Shown one piece after another: positions 17,212-26,690 of a stretch of DNA of 64,000 nt (position 1 is its first letter; each line of letters opens with the position of its first letter). The notes beneath the pieces were generated by a model. The model saw nothing but the letters and a program-made list of their open reading frames with translations. It was not told where the DNA came from and did not search any database. The stretch covers positions 56,183 through 120,182 of the forward strand of contig CCEZ01000013.1 in the NCBI GenBank assembly GCA_000751555.1, read 5' to 3'. The position numbers and the translations under genes were made by a program. The DNA is from Anaerosalibacter massiliensis. GTDB taxonomy: Bacteria; Bacillota; Clostridia; Tissierellales; Sporanaerobacteraceae.

Positions 17212-17246
17212 TTCCTCCACCTCATTTTTGTTAAATATTTTAATTC

Positions 17247-18260
17247 CTATAGATTAATCTCAGATAATTTAATAGGTCTTCTTTCTTTTAATGATTTCTT
17301 AGCAGCAATTCCTATTAACACAGCTTTTAAGCCATCCATAGCACCTACAGGAACTTCTATACCCTCTTCTACTGCTTGTACAAATTCTTTCATTTCGTCA
17401 ACATAAGCCTGCATATATCTTTCCAGGAAAAAATATAGTGGTTTTTCTGAAACTATTCCATCACTTGTACTTACTACAGCTGTAGAATTGAAATCATTTC
17501 CTATACTAATTGCTCCCTCTGAACCAAATACTTCTGCTCTTTGATCATATCCATAAACTGCTTCCCTACTATTATCTATAACAGCCAATGTCCCATTTTC
17601 TAATTTTAAAGTTATTATTGCTGTATCTATATCCCCTGCTTTTCCTACGGCTGGATCTATTAGTGTATTTCCTATAGCATACACTTCTTCTATTTCACTT
17701 CCAGATAAATATCTAACTATATCAAAATCATGTATAGTCATATCTAAAAAAATTCCACCTGAAACTTTTACATATTCTATTGGAGGTACTTCTGGATCTC
17801 TCGAAGTTACTTTTATTATATGTGGATCTCCAATTTTCCCTGATTGTACTACATCTTTTATAGCTCTGAAATTATGATCGAATCTTCTATTAAAACCCAC
17901 TTGGAACTTAAGTTTAGATTTTTCTACTTCTTCTAAAACTTCCTTTATCTTGTCTATATTAAGATCAATTGGTTTCTCACAAAAAACATGTTTACCAGCT
18001 CTTAGTGCTTCTATAGATATTTTTGAATGAGTATCTGTAGAGGAACATATTAATACTGCTTCTATTTCTGGATCATCTAGTATTTTTGTATAATCTTTAT
18101 ATATATTTTTAACTCCCATAGATTTTGCATATTTTATATCTTCTTCACCTATAAATGGATCTGAAACAGATTTCAATGAAGCATTTGAAATATATTTTGT
18201 TAAGCTTTCTGCATGGACTTTGCCTATTCTTCCGAATCCAATAATCCCTAAATTGACCAT
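17247..18260 (-). CDS. iolG: Inositol 2-dehydrogenase (copy 2)
   Basis: 337 residues, Gfo/Idh/MocA family: [17 protein letters not shown] nucleotide site, [14 protein letters not shown] with the catalytic lysine, and [20 protein letters not shown]. It starts the pathway by oxidising myo-inositol to scyllo-inosose. The ATG at 18260 was preferred over a GTG nine bases earlier because GGAG lies about 10 bases upstream of the ATG. It follows iolD by about 60 bases and precedes iolE; its sequence is closer to canonical IolG than copy 1 by eye. Confidence 0.92.
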   Translation of the reverse strand: MVNLGIIGFGRIGKVHAESLTKYISNASLKSVSDPFIGEEDIKYAKSMGVKNIYKDYTKILDDPEIEAVLICSSTDTHSKISIEALRAGKHVFCEKPIDLNIDKIKEVLEEVEKSKLKFQVGFNRRFDHNFRAIKDVVQSGKIGDPHIIKVTSRDPEVPPIEYVKVSGGIFLDMTIHDFDIVRYLSGSEIEEVYAIGNTLIDPAVGKAGDIDTAIITLKLENGTLAVIDNSREAVYGYDQRAEVFGSEGAISIGNDFNSTAVVSTSDGIVSEKPLYFFLERYMQAYVDEMKEFVQAVEEGIEVPVGAMDGLKAVLIGIAAKKSLKERRPIKLSEINL

Positions 18261-18321
18261 CGCCTTCACGCTCCATATAAATTTATTTTTTATTTCTCAA
18301 TTATTTTCGTCTAAGTTATTT

Positions 18322-20256
18322 TCAATATTCTCTAGCTTTCCTTAAATATTCTAATCTATCTTTATAAGCATCTTTTATCTTAGAACTCTTTGATACTTCT
18401 GCCACTCCTACATGCCACCAAGATTCATATACATCCGTCATAGTCTTTGGAAGTACTTTTATATCTATAAGTGTAGATACCTTTTGTTTTTTAGAATCTT
18501 CTATTGCATTTCTAAGGTCCTCTATAGTTTTTACTGTATAGCTTTTAATTCCATAACCTTCAGCAGATTTAGCAAAATCAATTTTCAACAATCTACCATC
18601 AAGTTTTCCCGTATTATTGTCTCTATATCTAAATTCAGTACCAAAGCTTCCCATACCATTAGACATTTGAAGATTATTAATACAGCCAAAACCTGCATTA
18701 TCAAATAATAATACATTTATCTTCTTTCCTTCTTGTATACTCGTTATAAGTTCAGAATGAAGCATTAAATAAGAGCCATCTCCTACCATGGAATAAACTT
18801 CTTTATCTTCCTCTGCAAGTTTAACTCCTAGTGCACCTGATACTTCATATCCCATACAAGAATATCCATATTCCACATGATAGGTATTCGGTTTTTTAGG
18901 GCACCATACTCTTTGTAAATCTCCTGGCAAACTTCCTGATGCCCCTACTATAATAGAATCCTCATCTAAAAGATTGTTTAATTCTCCTAATACCTTAGTT
19001 TGTGTTAAGCAAGAATCAAATCTATTATAAAATTCTTCTAATACTTCATCACAATGACCTGATATTTCAGGTACAAAATCTTTTCCTGTATATTCTATAT
19101 TGAATAGTCTATTTAATTCTTTTTTCCAATCTTCTTTAGCTTTCGCTATTTCATCATAATAAGAAGACTTATATCCTTCCTTTTTTAACTCATTATATAT
19201 TGACTCTAATCCTAGTTTTGCATCTGCAATAACCTTCGTAGCATCTAATTTACTTGCGTGAAAATCAGATACATTTATAGTTAGAAAATCGACATCCTTA
19301 TTTTGAAATAAATATTTTGAACAAGTTGTAAAATCAGTAAATCTTGTCCCTACTCCTATTATTAAATCTGCTTCTTTAGCTATAATATTAGCTGCAAAAT
19401 TTCCAGTTACACCTATACCACCTAAATTTAAATCATGATTCCATTCAATTGTACTTTTCCCAGCTTGAGTTTCTCCAAAGGGTATATTAAATTTTTCTGC
19501 AAACTTCTTAAGAGAATCTCCTGCTTCAGAATATCTAACACCACCACCACATATTATTAGAGGTTTTTTCTTTTGCTTTATGAGTTTAACTGCATCTTTT
19601 ATAGACTCTTTTGAAGCTGGCCTCCTTTCTATTCTATGAATACGTTTTTCAAAGAAGTATTTTGGAAAATCATAGGCTTCTCCTTGTACATCTTGAGGAA
19701 GTGCTATAGTTACAGCTCCTGTATTTACAGGATCTGTTAATACTCTTATAGCATTTACCATAGATGTCATAAGCTGTTCTGGTCTAGATATTCTATCCCA
19801 ATATTTACTTACCGCCTTAAAAGCATCATTTGTTGTAATGGATAAATTATGAGGAAACTCTACTTGTTGAAGTACTGGATCTGGTTGTCTAGTTGCAAAA
19901 GTATCTCCTGGAAATAACAATACTGGTATATTATTAGCAGTAGCAGTAGCTGCTGCTGTTATCATATTGGCAGCACCTGGCCCAATGGAAGAAGTACATG
20001 CACATATTTGTTTTCTATGCTTTTGTTTTGCAAAAGCTATTGCTGCATGAGCCATTCCTTGTTCATTATGTCCCTGATAAACTTCTAAATCTCCTGAATC
20101 CTCTTCTAAGGCTTGTCCCAGCCCTAAAACATTTCCATGCCCAAATATTGTAAAAATTCCTTTTACAAATTTTTGCTCTTTACCATCAAATTCTATATAC
20201 TGTTGGTTTAGGAATTTTATAAGAGCTTGAGCAGTTGTTATTCTAATAGTTTCCAA
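18322..20256 (-). CDS. iolD: 3D-(3,5/4)-trihydroxycyclohexane-1,2-dione acylhydrolase (decyclizing)
   Basis: 644 residues, the full length of this thiamine-diphosphate enzyme. It opens the inositol ring to give 5-deoxy-D-glucuronate. The N-terminal domain has [14 protein letters not shown] and the pyrimidine-binding Glu in [13 protein letters not shown]; the C-terminal TPP motif is [17 protein letters not shown] through [15 protein letters not shown] start at 20256 follows GGGAGGAAATACAAA. It lies 18 bases after iolB. Confidence 0.97.
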   Translation of the reverse strand: METIRITTAQALIKFLNQQYIEFDGKEQKFVKGIFTIFGHGNVLGLGQALEEDSGDLEVYQGHNEQGMAHAAIAFAKQKHRKQICACTSSIGPGAANMITAAATATANNIPVLLFPGDTFATRQPDPVLQQVEFPHNLSITTNDAFKAVSKYWDRISRPEQLMTSMVNAIRVLTDPVNTGAVTIALPQDVQGEAYDFPKYFFEKRIHRIERRPASKESIKDAVKLIKQKKKPLIICGGGVRYSEAGDSLKKFAEKFNIPFGETQAGKSTIEWNHDLNLGGIGVTGNFAANIIAKEADLIIGVGTRFTDFTTCSKYLFQNKDVDFLTINVSDFHASKLDATKVIADAKLGLESIYNELKKEGYKSSYYDEIAKAKEDWKKELNRLFNIEYTGKDFVPEISGHCDEVLEEFYNRFDSCLTQTKVLGELNNLLDEDSIIVGASGSLPGDLQRVWCPKKPNTYHVEYGYSCMGYEVSGALGVKLAEEDKEVYSMVGDGSYLMLHSELITSIQEGKKINVLLFDNAGFGCINNLQMSNGMGSFGTEFRYRDNNTGKLDGRLLKIDFAKSAEGYGIKSYTVKTIEDLRNAIEDSKKQKVSTLIDIKVLPKTMTDVYESWWHVGVAEVSKSSKIKDAYKDRLEYLRKAREY

Positions 20257-20274
20257 TTTGTATTTCCTCCCTTC

Positions 20275-21066
20275 TTATTCATTTTCAGGCCAGATTTTAA
20301 CATTAGGCTCTAATAACCATTTATGGTTTTCTTCAACAATTCTGTCTGTCCAAGTGTTGTTTTCTAAATGTCTTATCATCCAACAGTAGTACATTGCATA
20401 TCCTGGCGCAGATGTTTGAGGGTGTACCAGCCCTCCTGGAATAGTTGCTATAGAATTATCTGTAATTTTATAAACTTCATCTCCTATTATTGAACATCCA
20501 AATCCTTGAGGTTTATTAAATCTATAGTAGTATACTTCTGGTTGTGGATGATGATGTGGTGGATAACTTGACCATTTTCCTGGATAAGTTATTACTTCTC
20601 CAATTACCATATTTGAATAAGGAGCATTTGAATAATCAAAAACTGTTCTTACTACCCTTCTAGCTGTATCATTCCAAACTCCCTGTCCAAATACATCACT
20701 TCTACATTCTTCTGGAGAGTATAATTTACTTTCAAATTCTTTTTTATTTTCTGTTTTTTGAACTAGTACTTCTACATCATCTAGTGCTTTAACTTCAACT
20801 TTCACATTTCTAGACACATGGAGACACCAAGGATCTTCATTAAATAGTGAATATCTTTCTATCTCCTTTTCATTATCATCCCATTTAATTAATATCTTTC
20901 CTGAAAGTAACAAAAAAGCCGTTTCTTTTTCACTATCTATACAAATTTCTACTTCATCTTTTTTAATTTTATATATACCTATATCCATCATCATTTCATT
21001 ATGTTTTCCATCTATTTCCGTTAACACATTATATCCATTTTTAAGTTCTTCAATATTTTCAATCAT
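20275..21066 (-). CDS. iolB: 5-deoxy-glucuronate isomerase
   Basis: 263 residues, bicupin fold. The C-terminal half holds the metal-binding motif SYPPHHHPQPEVYYYRF, and later GGLVHPQTSAPGYAMYY. It isomerises 5-deoxy-D-glucuronate to 2-deoxy-5-keto-D-gluconate. AAGGAGGG precedes the ATG. Located between iolC and iolD with gaps of about 20 bases. Confidence 0.96.
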   Translation of the reverse strand: MIENIEELKNGYNVLTEIDGKHNEMMMDIGIYKIKKDEVEICIDSEKETAFLLLSGKILIKWDDNEKEIERYSLFNEDPWCLHVSRNVKVEVKALDDVEVLVQKTENKKEFESKLYSPEECRSDVFGQGVWNDTARRVVRTVFDYSNAPYSNMVIGEVITYPGKWSSYPPHHHPQPEVYYYRFNKPQGFGCSIIGDEVYKITDNSIATIPGGLVHPQTSAPGYAMYYCWMIRHLENNTWTDRIVEENHKWLLEPNVKIWPENE

Positions 21067-21091
21067 TGAATTCCCTCCTTAGGTATTATGT

Positions 21092-22111
21092 TTAACCTCG
21101 TGCTACCATTTCTCCATATTCTTCTTTCTTCTTTTTAATAAATTCTTTAATTTCCTCAACCTTTGGCATAGCTTCTGAACAACTATGACTTGCTACAAGC
21201 ATAGCCGCTGAAGCACTTCCAAATTCTAATGCCTCTATAACTTCCCAACCTTCCATAAGGCCATATATGAAAGCTGAAGCATATGCATCTCCCCCGCCAA
21301 ATGATTTAAGTAGATCTACTGGAAATGGCTTTATATTATAGTTATTCCCATCATCTGTATATGCTGTTGATCCATCTTTTCCATGCTTTATAACTACAAT
21401 TTTATTTCCATATCCTAGCCATCTATCTGCTGTTTCTTTATCATTACTCTCTTTAAAACATATAATTGATTCCATTAGATTAAATTCTTCTCTAGATCCT
21501 ATTATGATATCACTCATTCGTCCTGCTAATGCATAGTATACAGCTGTTTCTTTTTTAGATTTCCAAGTATATTCCCTATAGTCTATATCAAATATTATTT
21601 TAGTATTATGTTTTTTTGCATATTCTAAAGCTATAAAAGCTGCTTCCCTTGATGGACTTGCTGCCAATGCAGTGCCAGATAACAATATAGCCTTTGTATT
21701 CCTTATATAATCTTCTGATATCTCATCTGGAAATAATTCTAAATCTGCTATTCCATCTCTATACATCAATATACTACTTTCAGTAGGACTTAGGATTTCT
21801 GTAAATGTAAGTCCTAACTTCTCTCCATTTTTAGCTCTCTTCATTTGAGAAGTATCTATTCCTTCATTATGAAGATAATTTATTATGAAATTTCCAAACT
21901 GATCGTCTGATACTTTTCCAATAAATCCTACTTTTTTCTCTAATCTAGCTAGTCCCACTGCTATATTTCCTGGAGAACCTCCTAAATATTTAGTAAATGT
22001 TCTACTCTCTTCTAAAGGTCTATGAATTTCATTAGGATTTAAATCTATCGTTACCCTACCAATTGGAACTACATCAAAAGTTCTATTTGGATCAAACTCA
22101 ATATTATTCAC
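21092..22111 (-). CDS. iolC: 5-dehydro-2-deoxygluconokinase
   Basis: 339 residues, PfkB sugar kinase family. The N-terminal GGSPGNIAVGLARL segment is typical, and the anion-hole motif is KSFGGGDAYASAFIYGL with the catalytic Asp. It phosphorylates 2-deoxy-5-keto-gluconate with ATP. A GTG start at 22111 follows AAGGAGG. The gene sits between iolJ and iolB in pathway-related order. Confidence 0.96.
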   Translation of the reverse strand: MNNIEFDPNRTFDVVPIGRVTIDLNPNEIHRPLEESRTFTKYLGGSPGNIAVGLARLEKKVGFIGKVSDDQFGNFIINYLHNEGIDTSQMKRAKNGEKLGLTFTEILSPTESSILMYRDGIADLELFPDEISEDYIRNTKAILLSGTALAASPSREAAFIALEYAKKHNTKIIFDIDYREYTWKSKKETAVYYALAGRMSDIIIGSREEFNLMESIICFKESNDKETADRWLGYGNKIVVIKHGKDGSTAYTDDGNNYNIKPFPVDLLKSFGGGDAYASAFIYGLMEGWEVIEALEFGSASAAMLVASHSCSEAMPKVEEIKEFIKKKKEEYGEMVARG

Positions 22112-22131
22112 TAAAAATTCCTCCTTAAAAT

Positions 22132-22977
22132 CTATGCTTTATCTAAACTACCAAATATTTTTATATGATTTTTCACACTTTCATATGCTGCCTCAACAAG
22201 GATGTCATGATAAGTAAAATAATTAATTTCATTTGATTTACTAAACAATTTATCAACTCTTTTTACCGTATTATTAAAAGTTGCTGTAGCCACATTTATT
22301 TTTCTTATTCCATTTTCAATACATTCCTTAAATCCTTTTTCTGTAATTCCAGAGCCTCCATGAAGAACTAAAGGTACTTCCACTTTATCTCTAATTTCTT
22401 TAAGTCTTTGAATATTTAAATTAGGTTTACTCTTATATACTCCATGTGCATTCCCTATAGCTATAGCTAATGCATCTACACCTGTTTCTCCATAAAAAAT
22501 TTCTGCTTCCTTAACACTTGTTATTAACATTTCATCAATACCTGAACCATCTTCCTTTTTACCAAGAACTCCTATTTCCCCTTCTACTGCTGCCCCATAT
22601 TCTTTAGCTATAGAAATTATCTCTTTTGTCTTTTTAATATTTTCTTCTAATGGAAAATTTGAACCATCATACATAACAGAAGTAAAACCTAAGTCTAATG
22701 CTTCTTTTATAGTTTTTATACTTTCACCATGGTCTAAATGCACAGCTACAGGAATGGAAGCTTTTTTAGCTGCTGCAATCATAGTTGGTCCTATTAAATA
22801 AAGAGGCGAATGTTTTAAACGTACTTCTGCAATTTGAAGTATAATAGGAGATTTTAATTCTTCTGCTACTTTTATAGCTCCCATAACCATTTCCATATTT
22901 GCTATACTAAATGCACCTATACAGTATTTATTTTCTTCTGCATCTTTTAATAATCTCTTCATATTTACTATAGTCAT
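22132..22977 (-). CDS. iolJ: 6-phospho-5-dehydro-2-deoxy-D-gluconate aldolase (class II)
   Basis: 281 residues, class II fructose-bisphosphate aldolase fold. Zinc ligands are visible in AVHLDHGES, in GNAHGVYK and in LVLHGGSGI. In an iol operon this enzyme cleaves the phosphorylated keto sugar to dihydroxyacetone phosphate and malonate semialdehyde. On sequence alone it could be a general FbaA-like or tagatose-type aldolase; context decides. AAGGAG precedes the ATG. Confidence 0.9.
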   Translation of the reverse strand: MTIVNMKRLLKDAEENKYCIGAFSIANMEMVMGAIKVAEELKSPIILQIAEVRLKHSPLYLIGPTMIAAAKKASIPVAVHLDHGESIKTIKEALDLGFTSVMYDGSNFPLEENIKKTKEIISIAKEYGAAVEGEIGVLGKKEDGSGIDEMLITSVKEAEIFYGETGVDALAIAIGNAHGVYKSKPNLNIQRLKEIRDKVEVPLVLHGGSGITEKGFKECIENGIRKINVATATFNNTVKRVDKLFSKSNEINYFTYHDILVEAAYESVKNHIKIFGSLDKA

Positions 22978-23005
22978 AATATTTACTCCTTCTTCTTATT
23001 AAGCT

Positions 23006-24160
23006 CTAATCCCATAAGCTTTTATATATATTAATAATATCTTCCTTGGAAGGTTGTCTCCTAGTATTAGAAGGACTTCCACTGTCTAATGCATCTTCTG
23101 CCATTTTGTCTATGTTTTCAAAGAATTCATCTTTGTTTATGCCAAATTCTTCTAAAGTAGGTATATTGATATCTTGACATAAAGATTCTACTTCTTTTAC
23201 AAGTTTATCTGCTGCATCTTTATCTGAGTCCTCAATACTACATGCTCCTATTTCCTTTGCTATATCAGCAAACCTTTTCTTTTCTCCTACAATAGCAAAC
23301 TCTAAACATTTAGCAAAAAGCATTGCATTTGAAAGTCCATGGGGTACATTAAATAATGCTCCAATAGGTCTACTCATTCCGTGAATTATAGTTACTGAGG
23401 AATTATTAAAAGCAATTCCTGCTTCTAATGCCCCTAAAGCCATTTCATTTCTAGCTTCAATATCATCACCACTTCTATATGCTTTTCTTAAATTATTAAA
23501 AATACGTTTTATTGCTGAAATTGCAAATGTATCTGAAAGTGGATTTGCACGTCTTGAAGTATAAGCTTCAATAGAATGAGTTAATGCATCTATTCCTGTA
23601 GCTGCTGTAAGCTTCTGTGGTGCTGTTATAGCTAAAGATGGATCAATTATTGCTAATTTAGGTATTAAATCTGCTCCTGTTAATAACATTTTTATATTGT
23701 CTTTTGTATTAGATATAATTGTAAATTGAGTTGCCTCTGAACCTGCTCCTGCTGTTGTTGGAATAGCTACAATATTAGGCGGAGAACTCTTTATTACCTT
23801 TCCCATATAATCATTTATATTCCCTGAATTCGTTATCATAGCTCCTATAGCTTTTGCTGCATCTATAGAACCTCCTCCTCCTATTCCAATTAGAAAGTCA
23901 CATTTTCCATCTTTATATGCTTGAACTCCTTTATCTATCATCACATCAGTAGGCTCTGCAGTTATTTCATCATATATATCATATTGAATGTTGTTAGACT
24001 CAAGTAATTCAGTTACCTTTGAAACATTTCCTATTTTGACCATTACCTTACCTGATACAATTAAAGCTTTTTTTCCCATTTGTTTTATAATTTTTCTTGA
24101 TTCTTTTAAAGCATCTTTTCCATATATAATATTATTTGGCATAGTAATTTTATAAGCCAT
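23006..24160 (-). CDS. Iron-containing alcohol dehydrogenase, possible malonate-semialdehyde reductase
   Basis: 384 residues, family III iron-dependent alcohol dehydrogenase: nucleotide site GIGGGGSIDAAKAIG, TTAGAGSEATQFTII, and metal ligands in DALTHSIEAY, HGMSRPIGALFNVPHG. First gene of the iol operon, 28 bases before iolJ. The cluster has no methylmalonate-semialdehyde dehydrogenase (iolA), so reduction of malonate semialdehyde to 3-hydroxypropionate with recycling of the NADH from IolG is an attractive role. That role is inference; related enzymes also reduce lactaldehyde or glycerol-type substrates. Start 24160 follows GGAGGG; a TTG just before is not needed. Confidence 0.88.
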   Translation of the reverse strand: MAYKITMPNNIIYGKDALKESRKIIKQMGKKALIVSGKVMVKIGNVSKVTELLESNNIQYDIYDEITAEPTDVMIDKGVQAYKDGKCDFLIGIGGGGSIDAAKAIGAMITNSGNINDYMGKVIKSSPPNIVAIPTTAGAGSEATQFTIISNTKDNIKMLLTGADLIPKLAIIDPSLAITAPQKLTAATGIDALTHSIEAYTSRRANPLSDTFAISAIKRIFNNLRKAYRSGDDIEARNEMALGALEAGIAFNNSSVTIIHGMSRPIGALFNVPHGLSNAMLFAKCLEFAIVGEKKRFADIAKEIGACSIEDSDKDAADKLVKEVESLCQDINIPTLEEFGINKDEFFENIDKMAEDALDSGSPSNTRRQPSKEDIINIYKSLWD

Positions 24161-24241
24161 CAATATCCCTCCATATTAATAATGACAACACATAGTATTT
24201 TATGGTGTGTTTATGAGTATATCCTGTCATCTTTTGATTAT

Positions 24242-24270
24242 ATATTACCATTATGTTAATAGTATGTCAA
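24242..24270 (-). promoter_or_regulatory. Predicted iol operon promoter
   Basis: On the minus strand a perfect TTGACA (24265-24270), a 17-base spacer and TAATAT (24242-24247). It lies about 80 bases upstream of the alcohol dehydrogenase start. Two similar TGATTATAT segments in the same divergent region (near 24235 and 24308) could be regulator contacts. Confidence 0.55.
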
Positions 24271-24329
24271 GATTTTTCTTGTTTTTTGTCTTTTTTTGAG
24301 TAAGTTCTGATTATATTCATTTCATATGC

Positions 24330-24358
24330 TTGTAATATTTATATTAATAAGATATAAT
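24330..24358 (+). promoter_or_regulatory. Predicted promoter of the DeoR-type regulator gene
   Basis: TTGTAA (24330-24335), a 17-base spacer and a perfect TATAAT (24353-24358), about 58 bases upstream of the start codon and divergent from the iol promoter. Confidence 0.55.
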
Positions 24359-24416
24359 TATATGGTATATCATTGTCAATTATTGTTTAATATTGAATTA
24401 ATGAATGGAGGATCAG

Positions 24417-25193
24417 ATGTTAAAAGAACATAGAATTAAAGAAATTGAAAATTATGTTATGAAAAATGAAAATGTATCTATAGACAAGTTATGTTCTCTA
24501 TTTAATGTGTCAAAAAACACTATAAGAAGAGATATTGCAGAACTAGAAAAAAAAGGCTTGATAAAAAAGGTTTACGGTGGCATAACTTTAAATAAAAAAA
24601 TGGATACTATCCCTTTTCAAGAAAGGGAGATAAAAAATAAAGGGGCTAAGCAAATTATTGCTAGGGAAGCAAGTAAACTAATACAAGATGGTGACATAAT
24701 TTTTATAGATTCTGGAACTACTACTATGCATATAATTCCATTTCTATCAAATAAAAAAAACCTAACTATAATAACTAATAATGTAAATGTTATAGTAAAT
24801 TCTTTTCCATATGAAAATCTAAATGTATTAGCAACTGGTGGGTCTCTATATAGAAAAACTAATTCTTTTATTGGAATAGAAGCTATTAACTTTCTTAAAA
24901 GTTATAATATATCTAAATGTTTCATGGCCTCTACTGGAGTATCTATAGAAAAGGGAATTACTAATTCTTCTTCCTTTGAATTTGAAATAAAAAGATTCGT
25001 AACCAGCCAAAGCAATAAAGTTATATTACTTGCTGACAATTCGAAATTAGAAAAAGTTTCATTAATGACTTATTGTAATTTAGAGGATATAGACACCTTT
25101 ATTACAGATGGAAATGTTAGCAAAAAGTATACAGATTTCTTTTTAGAAAATAATATTGAACTTATTATTTCTGATAATTATCAAAAAAAATAG
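24417..25193 (+). CDS. DeoR/GlpR family transcriptional regulator (IolR-like)
   Basis: 258 residues. N-terminal winged helix (KEHRIKEIENYVMKNENVSI, then FNVSKNTIRRDIAELEKKG), followed by the sugar-phosphate-sensing DeoRC domain with IFIDSGTTTMHIIPFL and LLADNSKLEK. Divergent from the iol operon, it is the natural candidate for its repressor, with a phosphorylated keto-gluconate as inducer as in Bacillus IolR (family knowledge). The ATG at 24417 follows GGAGG by five bases; an in-frame ATG 12 bases earlier overlaps that site. Confidence 0.92.
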   Translation: MLKEHRIKEIENYVMKNENVSIDKLCSLFNVSKNTIRRDIAELEKKGLIKKVYGGITLNKKMDTIPFQEREIKNKGAKQIIAREASKLIQDGDIIFIDSGTTTMHIIPFLSNKKNLTIITNNVNVIVNSFPYENLNVLATGGSLYRKTNSFIGIEAINFLKSYNISKCFMASTGVSIEKGITNSSSFEFEIKRFVTSQSNKVILLADNSKLEKVSLMTYCNLEDIDTFITDGNVSKKYTDFFLENNIELIISDNYQKK

Positions 25194-25195
25194 TA

Positions 25196-25227
25196 TCTGG
25201 CAATAGAAAAAAATTTCTATTGCCAGA
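25196..25227. terminator. Bidirectional terminator between the DeoR-type regulator and gntP
   Basis: TCTGGCAATAGAAA and its exact complement form a 14-base stem with a 4-base loop. On the minus strand it is followed closely by eight T residues (within 25182-25190), and on the plus strand by ATTTCT. It fits the convergent gene pair. Confidence 0.75.
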
Positions 25228-25242
25228 TTTCTACCTCTTAAT

Positions 25243-26562
25243 TTATAGTCCTAATGAACACATAGGTATGGTTATAAGTAGTAGTACTATTATTGGGATT
25301 ATTATTTGGGTTATTGCTATATCAAAATAGCCCTCTCTATGGGTAAGTCCACATATACCAAGAAGAGTTATTTGTGCTCCTTGATGTGGTAATGTATCGA
25401 ATGTACCAGATGCAATTACAGCTATTCTATGGACATATTCTAAGTTTATTCCCATAGCTATAAATGTATCTTTCAATGCTTCAAAAGCAATTCCTAAACC
25501 ACCAGATGCAGAACCTGCTGCTCCTGCTGATATAGCGACAGTTATTGCAACAAACAGCATAGGTGACATATTGATGTTTTTTAAGTTAGCAATTATTTTA
25601 TCAAAACCTGGAGTTTCCTTTACAACTCCAGCAAATCCTACTACTATGGCTGTATTTAAAATAGCTGTAGCTGAATTTAAAGCTCCTTTATTTAAGGTAT
25701 TTATCCATTGTTTTGATCCTTCTAAATGTTTCCATAATAATATCATTGCAGAAATTATACCTACTGTAACAGCACCTTCTACAGGCATTTTTATAATATT
25801 AAAACATATTAATATTAATATTGCAGGAGTTGCAGAAACCAATGGATTTGGAAGTTTTACTTCGTCTTTGGTTACTGCTATATCTAAATCGTTTTCATCT
25901 ACATATGGTTCAATTGTAGGATCTTCATAAAATGTGCATCCTTTTTTTGTTAAGGCTCTTGATCTATATTCTAGCCAAACAAATATTAAAACTAATTGAG
26001 CTATTGCTGAGGCTGTAGCTGGTAGAAAGGCTGCCGTAGAGCTAGTTTCTAAATATCTCATGGCAACTATATTTTGAATAGATGGACTTCCAGGTCCAGT
26101 CATAGACCAGGTCCATGCTCCAGCAGATATAGCTGCCGGTATAAGCCTTCTTGATATATCTGTACTTTTGAACAATTCAACTGCTATAGGATACATAGCA
26201 AAGAAAACTACAAATCCGCTTATTCCACCATAAGTTAATAATCCTGTAATCATCATTATTAATGGTGCTACATATTTTCCCTTAGTTACCTTAATAAGAC
26301 CTTGAGCAATTGATTCGGCTGCGCCTGTTTCTTGCATTATAGAGCCAAATACCGCTCCTACAAAAAATACTAAGAAAAATTTTTCCACATAATTTGCTGC
26401 TGCTCCCATATATGGTCCAAGTAATGAATCGAATAATGGCAATCTTTCACATACTATCACAAATATTGATACAAGAGGACCTAAAATTAGAGCACTAACT
26501 CTTTTAAATGCAAGTATTGTAAACAATACTAAAGCTATTATAAGAACCCATATATCAAGCAT
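25243..26562 (-). CDS. GntP family permease
   Basis: 439 residues, about 12 hydrophobic helices. Motifs: the N-terminal FLVFFVGAVFGSIMQETGAAESIAQGL, the GLLTYGGISGFVVFFAMYPIA segment and the ASGTFDTLPHQGAQITLL signature of the gluconate/organic acid permease family. Substrate unknown; given its neighbours an organic acid of the inositol or propionate route is possible. GGAGGG precedes the ATG. It is last in the enoyl-CoA hydratase/CoA-transferase/acyl-CoA dehydrogenase group, after a hairpin-containing gap of 128 bases. Confidence 0.9.
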   Translation of the reverse strand: MLDIWVLIIALVLFTILAFKRVSALILGPLVSIFVIVCERLPLFDSLLGPYMGAAANYVEKFFLVFFVGAVFGSIMQETGAAESIAQGLIKVTKGKYVAPLIMMITGLLTYGGISGFVVFFAMYPIAVELFKSTDISRRLIPAAISAGAWTWSMTGPGSPSIQNIVAMRYLETSSTAAFLPATASAIAQLVLIFVWLEYRSRALTKKGCTFYEDPTIEPYVDENDLDIAVTKDEVKLPNPLVSATPAILILICFNIIKMPVEGAVTVGIISAMILLWKHLEGSKQWINTLNKGALNSATAILNTAIVVGFAGVVKETPGFDKIIANLKNINMSPMLFVAITVAISAGAAGSASGGLGIAFEALKDTFIAMGINLEYVHRIAVIASGTFDTLPHQGAQITLLGICGLTHREGYFDIAITQIIIPIIVLLLITIPMCSLGL

Positions 26563-26645
26563 AAAAATCCCTCCAAGCTTTTAGTATTCGCTATATTATA
26601 ATTCAAAATATTAGGAATTTTCAATATAATTTTTCCTAATTTTTA

Positions 26646-26681
26646 TTGCATTCTGTACAGTTTTAACTGTACAGAATGCAA
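26646..26681. repeat. Perfect 15-base inverted repeat between acyl-CoA dehydrogenase and gntP genes
   Basis: TTGCATTCTGTACAG, a 6-base loop and the exact complement. The core contains the self-complementary CTGTACAG on each arm. Neither side has a T-run, so it is not a standard terminator. It may be a 3' stabilising hairpin after the acyl-CoA dehydrogenase message or a regulator binding site before gntP. Confidence 0.7.
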
Positions 26682-26690
26682 TATTCTATA

